Shown here: positions 59,453 through 64,000 of the stretch, one piece after another | How the letters are laid out: the number at the start of each line of letters is the position of its first letter | Numbering within the stretch: the first letter of the stretch is position 1 | Source of the DNA: Myxococcota bacterium | GTDB lineage: Bacteria > Myxococcota_A > UBA9160 > UBA4427 | Reading direction: 5' to 3' | Assembly (NCBI GenBank): GCA_030748735.1 | Contig: JASMLK010000072.1 | Location: 1-64,000 of the forward strand | DNA length: 64,000 bases | Translations under genes and position numbers: made by a program | The notes under the pieces: generated by a model | What the model was told of the DNA's origin: nothing | The model's input: only the letters and a program-made list of their open reading frames with translations | Database searches by the model: none

Positions 59453-59947
59453 CTACTGCAGGAACCGCACGCCGATCGGCCAGCCCTTTTCGTAGAGGCC
59501 GCGATACCAGCTGGCGTGACGCACGAAGGCGTTGTGCTGGATGCCGATCTCTCCTGTGCCCGCCGGCGCCGACCACGCTTGCTCGAAGAGGATGTCGCCA
59601 ACGAGGGAACGGACGTCTTCGTTCCCGAATAGCGTGTGGTGATTGGGCAGGACCTCGCAGGGCTCGGGTTTCACCCCTTCTTCGCGCGCGGCCTGGAGCA
59701 GGGCGACGAGGTTCGCCACGAAGAGGGTCGACGCGGTGCGCGGCTCGCGCTGTACCGGATCGTCGGGGTCGCGCGTGTAAGGCGAATGCTGCGTCGCCGT
59801 AGCGGGCGGCGATGCGTTCGGCGTAGTCGGGAATGCCGATCCGCACGTTGGCGGCTTTCCCGACAGGCGTGTTTCGACCGGAGTTTCGGGCGATCGCATC
59901 AACGCGGCCAGCGCGGCCGGTGGCAGGGTGAGGCCGTGGACGGTCAT
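59453..59947 (-). CDS. unknown protein with an apparent internal double frameshift
   Basis: 164 aa in the open frame; ATG 59947 overlaps the upstream gene's stop as ATGA. The first 34 residues (TVHGLTLPPAALAALMRSPE) and the last 90 (STLFVANLVALLQAAREEG, HTLFGNEDVRSLVGDILFEQ, WYRGLYEKGWPIGVRFLQ) look natural. Between about 59770 and 59858 the neighbouring frame has the better codon pattern and reads ANVRIGIPDYAERIAARYGD. A base lost near 59858 and one gained near 59770 would explain this. Family not recognised; forms a pair with the next gene. Confidence 0.5.
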   Translation of the reverse strand: MTVHGLTLPPAALAALMRSPETPVETRLSGKPPTCGSAFPTTPNASPPATATQHSPYTRDPDDPVQREPRTASTLFVANLVALLQAAREEGVKPEPCEVLPNHHTLFGNEDVRSLVGDILFEQAWSAPAGTGEIGIQHNAFVRHASWYRGLYEKGWPIGVRFLQ

Positions 59948-60591
59948 GCGCACTCCCGTCGGGTTTCGCTTTCGAGCTTGGTGAGCTCGCGGGCTGCGAA
60001 TGCGCGAATCCGTTGCTCGAAGTCTTTTCCGAGGTGGTGGAGGTCATGTTGGATGTCGTTGAGGCAATCGCGCTGGGTGATTTCCTCGGCGCTCATGCGT
60101 GGTTCGAGGATGAAGATCGGGACGTTGCGCTCGGAATAGGGGTTGGTCCTCACGTGCCACTCGTGGCGAAGCTCCCTGCCCGCGTGCGCGTCGGCGACGA
60201 ACTGGCCAATCAGGTGAACGTGGACCAGCGAAAGCGAATAGAACCAGATCTGCGGTGCCTTCACGCAGCCGCCGTCGCGCGTCGCCGGGTGCCCCTGGCA
60301 CGACCAGCAGGGCATCACCACCCGCATCGTCGCGAGTCCGTAGACGAGCGGCAGTACGCGATGCTCGATCGGGTAGCGGTCGGCTTCCGACGAAAGCTGC
60401 GCTCCGGCATCCCTGCAGGTGGTCGTACATCCACAGCAGCATTCGATCGACGCCGCGGGGCACGCGCAGCGCACCGAGCAGCCCGCGCAGGGGCGCACCT
60501 GGGCAGCGGTCGGTTGTTCGAGTAACTGGGTGAGCCCGTCTCGAAGCTGAGCGATGTGCTCGTCGCGATTCTCGGGCGAGGGGATCTTCAT
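59944..60591 (-). CDS. unknown protein, first gene of a coupled pair, apparent double frameshift
   Basis: 215 aa in the open frame from ATG 60591. Natural-looking parts: KIPSPENRDEHIAQLRDGLT, EADRYPIEHRVLPLVYGLAT, MPCWSCQGHPATRDGGCVKA, WFYSLSLVHVHLIGQFVADA and IQHDLHHLGKDFEQRIRAFA. Between roughly 60415 and 60495 the open frame is absurdly Cys-rich (nine Cys in 26 residues), whereas the -1 frame reads PLRGLLGALRVPRGVDRMLL, WMYDHLQ. So the true protein is likely shifted there. The CxxC plus Cys/His-rich middle could bind a metal. No family recognised. Confidence 0.5.
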   Translation of the reverse strand: MKIPSPENRDEHIAQLRDGLTQLLEQPTAAQVRPCAGCSVRCACPAASIECCCGCTTTCRDAGAQLSSEADRYPIEHRVLPLVYGLATMRVVMPCWSCQGHPATRDGGCVKAPQIWFYSLSLVHVHLIGQFVADAHAGRELRHEWHVRTNPYSERNVPIFILEPRMSAEEITQRDCLNDIQHDLHHLGKDFEQRIRAFAARELTKLESETRRECA

Positions 60592-60818
60592 GCCGGCTCC
60601 TGGTGCAGTGATTGGGAAGGTTTCGAGAATCACTTGAACCCGGGGCCGACGGTGGCGGCACTTGCGGAAAGCGACCGGCAACGCTCGAGCAGTGGACCTG
60701 CCGGATGCGAGACGGCTCGCCCCGGTTCGAGGCCCTTGGGCGGTACCGGCGCGCTGATCATTTGGCAATATGCGTCCTCCCAGTGCAGCCCATGATCGTC
60801 AGATGAGAGGAAGGCTCC

Positions 60819-61604
60819 GTGGCAGCTCGAAAGAGGGATGACGAAGGACGCGAGATGTGGGGGCGCTGGTTGCTCTCGATCGCGGGTTCGAGTCACGCCG
60901 GCCGGGTCCGGCAGAGCAACCAGGACGCCTTCGACCGCTTCGACGACCCGGACCGCGAGGAGATCCTATTCGTGGTCGCGGACGGCATGGGGGGACACCG
61001 CGGCGGCGAGGTCGCGAGCGCGATGGCCGTGGGTACGCTCGGCAGCATGAACCGCGAAGGCGAGGGTGACGCCCCCTTCCGGCTCTGCACCGCGATCGAG
61101 CGCGCCAACTCGGAGATCTTCGCGCGCGCTTCCAAGAATCCCCGGCTGGCGAAGATGGGGACGACCGTCGTCGCGCTCCTCTTTTCCACCGAGGGGGAAT
61201 CGTTCGTCGCCCATGTCGGTGACAGTCGTCTCTACCAGCTGCGCGATGGCTCCGTGAACCCGCTCACCGACGACCACACACTGGCGGCGGAACTGCTTCG
61301 CAATGGGGAGATCACCGAAGCAGAGGCGCGCACCCACCCCAGGCGCAGTGTCCTCACCCGTTCGGTGGGTGTCGGTAAGCGAGTCGAGGTCGAGGTCTCA
61401 TCCGTGGACGTGCGCGCCGGCGACGCGTTCCTGCTGTGCTCGGACGGCATCTACGAGATGCTGCCCGAGGACGAGATCCGGAAGATCGTCGCGAGCGCAC
61501 CCGACGCGCACACCGCCGTAGCCTGGCTCGTTGACGCGGCCAATCAGGGAGGCGGGAAGGACAACTCGACGGCGTTGGTCGTCCAGGTGTCCGAAGCCCG
61601 ATAG
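60819..61604 (+). CDS. PP2C-type protein serine/threonine phosphatase (Stp1/PrpC-like)
   Basis: 261 aa, normal for bacterial PP2C. GTG start 60819 preceded by AGGAAG. All metal motifs are visible: VRQSNQDAF, VVADGMGGHRGGEVAS, MGTTVVALLF, VAHVGDSRLYQL, SVLTRSVGVG, LLCSDGIYEML and GGKDNSTALVV. It removes phosphate from Ser/Thr of target proteins using two Mn/Mg ions. It usually works against a Hanks-type kinase; none is encoded in this window. It stands alone between broken genes. Confidence 0.93.
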   Translation: MAARKRDDEGREMWGRWLLSIAGSSHAGRVRQSNQDAFDRFDDPDREEILFVVADGMGGHRGGEVASAMAVGTLGSMNREGEGDAPFRLCTAIERANSEIFARASKNPRLAKMGTTVVALLFSTEGESFVAHVGDSRLYQLRDGSVNPLTDDHTLAAELLRNGEITEAEARTHPRRSVLTRSVGVGKRVEVEVSSVDVRAGDAFLLCSDGIYEMLPEDEIRKIVASAPDAHTAVAWLVDAANQGGGKDNSTALVVQVSEAR

Positions 61605-61936
61605 GGCAGGCGGGCCGTTCCGGTCGTCAACGAGGCCGCGTGATCGATCGTTGGAGAGTGGTGACACCATCCAGCGTCAGATGCGGTCGCGTTGTAGCGG
61701 CACGAGAAAACGAACTCCCTTAAGCGGAAAACGTTGCTCCTTACGACACATGCGGCCGCGATTTGGTCTGGCTGTTCGTCTCGACAACTTCTCGAATTCA
61801 GGCCGCATTCTCGCCGCGCGACTCTTGATTGTGTCTGGTGGGACAGGCATGCGTATTGCTTTGGTTTTCGGCCTGCCCCATTGGGAAGTGGGGCGTGGGC
61901 CCTCTTCGGGACTTCTGGAATTTGGAAAGGGGATGG
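61605..61936. other. 332-bp non-coding leader region
   Basis: No gene seen on either strand. Before the secreted-protein start it contains GCCCCA...TGGGGC (about 61875-61894), a short hairpin around TTGGGAAG, which may affect transcription or the 5' end of the mRNA. A/T content is higher at 61705-61745 (GAGAAAACGAACTCCCTTAA) than nearby, a possible promoter zone. No clear -35/-10 pair can be assigned. Confidence 0.35.
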
Positions 61937-62968
61937 ATGATGCGAAAGGGATCGTTGTGTCCCGTGTTGACCGTGTTGATATTGATCGCGACTCCCGCGT
62001 TTGCGACGCCAGTCACGTTCTACTTCAGTTCGGGAAGCGCGCAGGTCACCGCTACGGCCGGTGCAACGACGATCGTCAGTGAAACGATCGCGTTGGATGG
62101 AGTCTTCGTTGCGTTCGACGACGCAGTCCCCGAGCTGGTCGACTTTTCGATCACCGCGCCTCAGTCGGCGCCGATCACGATGCTCAACCCCTACGGCGGC
62201 TACGATACGTTCGTCATCGAGTCTGCCAGCATCGACCCGGGCGTCACGTTTTCGAACATCTCCGTCACGTCGACCGGTCTCGATACGTGGTCGTTCCTGG
62301 TGGGGCCGATCGATGTAGAGGGGCTCTACAGCGCGTCGCATTCATCGGGTAGCCCCCCTCCTGTGTCGAATGTCGCCGCGCCGTTCGCCGGGGCGTCGTA
62401 CCTCAACGGCAGCATCGACACCGATCTGATGACCTTCGAGCTGCTTGGTGTGACGCTGACCGACCTGCCGGGCGCGAGCTTCGGTGAGACGGACGACCTG
62501 ATCGTCAAGGCCGACCTCACCTCATCGTCTTCCGAGCCCAACCGCCTTGTCTTCGCGGTATGTATCTATCCTGGCCTCGGAATGGCGCGCTTGCTCAAGA
62601 GCAGGAACTCATCGCAGAGGCAAAGGCGAGTGTCCTCGGCCTGGGAGAAGCAATGGGGCGCGCCCTCCCGGCAATGGGGCTCTCGAGTGAGCCCTCGACT
62701 TCAGTCAGCACCAAGCACGACGTTGTCGAGTTGGCCGGTATCGGGTCCGCGTCCGTACTCTCCGCGAATTCGCAGATCCGTGAGCGACGAAAGCACGTCG
62801 AGGATGTCGGCGTCCGTGGCCGTGCTGGAGCTCAGCCAGTTGGTGGTGAGCCGCCAGTTCACCGAGTCGTCGAGGGGATACGGAACGGCGTCCATGTCGC
62901 GTCCGGGTCGTCCTTCTTCTTGTTGCCTTTCGACCCCGAGCCACAACCCAGGACGAGGAGCGAGGTGA
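61937..62968 (+). CDS. secreted beta-rich protein with frame-lost C-terminus
   Basis: 343 aa. Tandem ATG codons at 61937/61940 after GGAAAGGGG. Signal peptide (CPVLTVLILIATPAFATP). Residues 25-200 are Ser/Thr/Asp-rich beta sequence (FYFSSGSAQVTATAGATTIV; YGGYDTFVIESASIDPG; SYLNGSIDTDLMTFELLGVT) typical of PEP-CTERM-type surface proteins. After SSSSEPNRL (about 62540) the composition changes to Arg/Ser-rich, the mark of non-coding reading. A lost PEP-CTERM tail is plausible but cannot be proved. The 3' part overlaps a broken antisense gene. Confidence 0.5.
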   Translation: MMRKGSLCPVLTVLILIATPAFATPVTFYFSSGSAQVTATAGATTIVSETIALDGVFVAFDDAVPELVDFSITAPQSAPITMLNPYGGYDTFVIESASIDPGVTFSNISVTSTGLDTWSFLVGPIDVEGLYSASHSSGSPPPVSNVAAPFAGASYLNGSIDTDLMTFELLGVTLTDLPGASFGETDDLIVKADLTSSSSEPNRLVFAVCIYPGLGMARLLKSRNSSQRQRRVSSAWEKQWGAPSRQWGSRVSPRLQSAPSTTLSSWPVSGPRPYSPRIRRSVSDESTSRMSASVAVLELSQLVVSRQFTESSRGYGTASMSRPGRPSSCCLSTPSHNPGRGAR

Positions 62969-63023
62969 CGAAGAGGACGAGCCACTGCCGTTGAAGCACG
63001 GACGATCGAGGGGAGTACGACAT
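62701..63023 (-). pseudogene. broken lipoprotein gene with a laminin-B-like end
   Basis: ATG 63023 gives a lipoprotein signal (QWLVLFVTSLLVLGCGSGSK, lipobox LVLGC). It reaches GNKKKDDPDATWTPFRIPST and stops. The overlapping next frame continues with MDAVPYPLDDSVNWRLTTNW and TDADILDVLSSLTDLRIRGE, ending GPDTGQLDNVVLGAD. The latter is the C-terminal strand pattern of laminin-B/CBM-like exported domains. A one-base shift near 62880 and probably a deletion joined a lipoprotein start to the end of such a domain. Confidence 0.45.
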
Positions 63024-63241
63024 GAACGATGGCTTGGTTCGTTCCAATGCGGAGTGACGTTCTCGCCCACATGGGATTCAGCATCGAGTGTACAACGCTG
63101 CAAGTCGTTCGAGGCCGTTCGATTCGGTCGCGTTTCGGCAAAGCGCGCCACATCGTCACACTTGCGCCGAAGTAGAGTCAGACGCCGAGCAGGCAGGCGG
63201 CAAGCAAGATGTAGCCAGTGAGGGCTGGTGAGGAACGCAGG

Positions 63242-64000
63242 CTAGGGCGACATCTCGTAGGCGCCGTCGAGTGCCCGAACGCTTTCCCAGACCCGGTCAT
63301 AGCGAGCCGAGTCGGCGACGGGTTTGCGGAGCATCTTGCGGCACTGGGCCATCTGCTTTTCGGTGCTGCTCGATTGGAGCGACAGGGTGAGGGCGTGCTG
63401 CGCGGTGTCACGCACCATGAAGTCGAAGATCTGGCCCACCAGGTCGTCGTCGATCTCGTAGATTCTGGCGTTCTCGAGGATCAGCTGGGCATAGACGACC
63501 ATCGCGAACAGGTTGCCGCCAGCGAGCAGGAAGTCGATGTCCTTCATCTGCTCGGGCCCCGGCGGGTCGCTCGCAAGGAGTTCGCGAAAGGCATCGGCCT
63601 GTTCGGCGAAGAGCGCGACGTTGGGGATGCGGGAGAATTCGTCGAAGGTCTTCCGATAGTCGTGGAACTGGATCTGGCCCAGACCACCGGCCCCGCCCTG
63701 GTCGAAGAGGAAGTCGTCGTTGCGTGGTTGGTCCTGGCGCTCGACTTCGGGGAACTCGCCGGGGTTGAAGAAGTAGTTCGCCATGAACTTCACGATCAGC
63801 GCGATGTTCACGTGTACCGTGCCCTCGAGCTTCGGCAGTGCGCGGATGTCGACGGCGGCCTGGCCGAAGTAGGTGTCCTTCTCGAAGCCCCTGGCCGCGA
63901 TGGCATCCCACATCAGGTTGATCACGTCTTCGCCCTGGGTCGTGACCTTCATCTTCACCATCGGGTTGAAGAGCAGGTAGCGACGGTCCTCGGGCGATGC
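63242..64000 (-). CDS. acyl-CoA dehydrogenase family protein, C-terminal part, cut by window edge
   Basis: 253 codons to the right edge, still open (ASPEDRRYLLFNPMVKMKVT at the edge), so the N-terminal part lies outside. YFGQAAVDIRALPKLEGTVH and VNIALIVKFMANYFF correspond to the C-terminal flavin-proximal helices of large acyl-CoA dehydrogenases (K-L-E-G-T-x-H/x-N). The remainder (FLLAGGNLFAMVVYAQLILE, IFDFMVRDTAQHALTL) is helical. It would oxidise an acyl-CoA with FAD. No terminator was seen after the stop. Confidence 0.7.
   Translation of the reverse strand, partial: ASPEDRRYLLFNPMVKMKVTTQGEDVINLMWDAIAARGFEKDTYFGQAAVDIRALPKLEGTVHVNIALIVKFMANYFFNPGEFPEVERQDQPRNDDFLFDQGGAGGLGQIQFHDYRKTFDEFSRIPNVALFAEQADAFRELLASDPPGPEQMKDIDFLLAGGNLFAMVVYAQLILENARIYEIDDDLVGQIFDFMVRDTAQHALTLSLQSSSTEKQMAQCRKMLRKPVADSARYDRVWESVRALDGAYEMSP

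Noticed and set aside
57415-59601. A 728-codon open frame on the minus strand across the antiporter gene
   Set aside because: It is His/Arg/Asp/Gln-rich with no domain, exactly antisense to a gene with all antiporter motifs. It arises from the high G+C third-position bias.
62560-62994. Plus-strand frame starting YLSWPRNGALAQEQELIAEA as a separate gene
   Set aside because: The first 45 residues look protein-like, but the remainder is antisense to the broken lipoprotein and no family was recognised. It was left out as a gene; it could be another fragment.

Overview
The window is high in G+C and densely coded on both strands, with strong G/C bias at third codon positions. Signal peptides, lipoprotein-type N-termini, a PEP-CTERM tail and periplasmic c-type heme proteins point to a Gram-negative, respiring bacterium. 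The mix of wax-ester/triacylglycerol synthase, many acyl-CoA enzymes, nitronate monooxygenase-like proteins, a TIGR03084-type protein, PEP-CTERM and FG-GAP proteins would fit an uncultivated deltaproteobacterial-type lineage such as Myxococcota. That placement is inference only; there is no rRNA or other marker gene here.

Region by region: 1-13.5 kb holds a cut-off membrane glycosyltransferase, a HEAT-repeat exported protein, a sulfatase-fold lipoprotein, a sterol-desaturase-type hydroxylase, a patatin, an eight-CXXCH cytochrome with HEAT/TPR repeats beside a PCu(A)C copper chaperone, a spinster-type MFS carrier, a PEP-CTERM protein, a decayed FG-GAP gene and a hybrid histidine kinase. 13.5-19 kb holds a molybdopterin oxidoreductase and a wax ester synthase, divergent from an acyl-CoA ligase. 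19-30.2 kb is the most coherent block. A leftward operon (biotin-dependent acyl-CoA carboxylase beta and alpha, AtuA-like protein, TetR regulator) diverges from a rightward run (enoyl-CoA hydratase, two nitronate monooxygenase-like enzymes, TIGR03084-type protein, SDR). Together they look like a pathway for carboxylating and hydrating a branched or terpenoid acyl-CoA. 30.5-37 kb holds glycerol-phosphate acyltransferases (PlsB and a HAD-AGPAT fusion), acetate kinase and a taurine-pyruvate-type aminotransferase.

37-44 kb holds small acyl-CoA/hot-dog genes and a tight six-gene leftward operon (patatin, VOC, PPOX-type, P450, TesB thioesterase, TauD-type dioxygenase). 44-54.5 kb holds gpsA, a ketopantoate reductase C-terminal piece, an ammonium transporter, a second spinster-type MFS, SDR and carboxymuconolactone decarboxylase genes, an alkylsulfatase-like metallo-beta-lactamase and crotonases. 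54.5-63.2 kb is strikingly eroded: a methyltransferase without its SAM domain, a histidine kinase with an amber codon and a lost ATPase core, an IS110 remnant, a 179-bp MITE-like element, two coupled genes with apparent double frameshifts and broken exported-protein genes. They lie around an intact cation/proton antiporter and a PP2C phosphatase. The right edge cuts an acyl-CoA dehydrogenase-type gene.

The main candidates for something new are the AtuA/carboxylase divergon with a poly-C spacer, the terminal-repeat element with a solo copy 45 kb away, the paired double frameshifts, and the recurring genes that keep both ends but have lost their cores.
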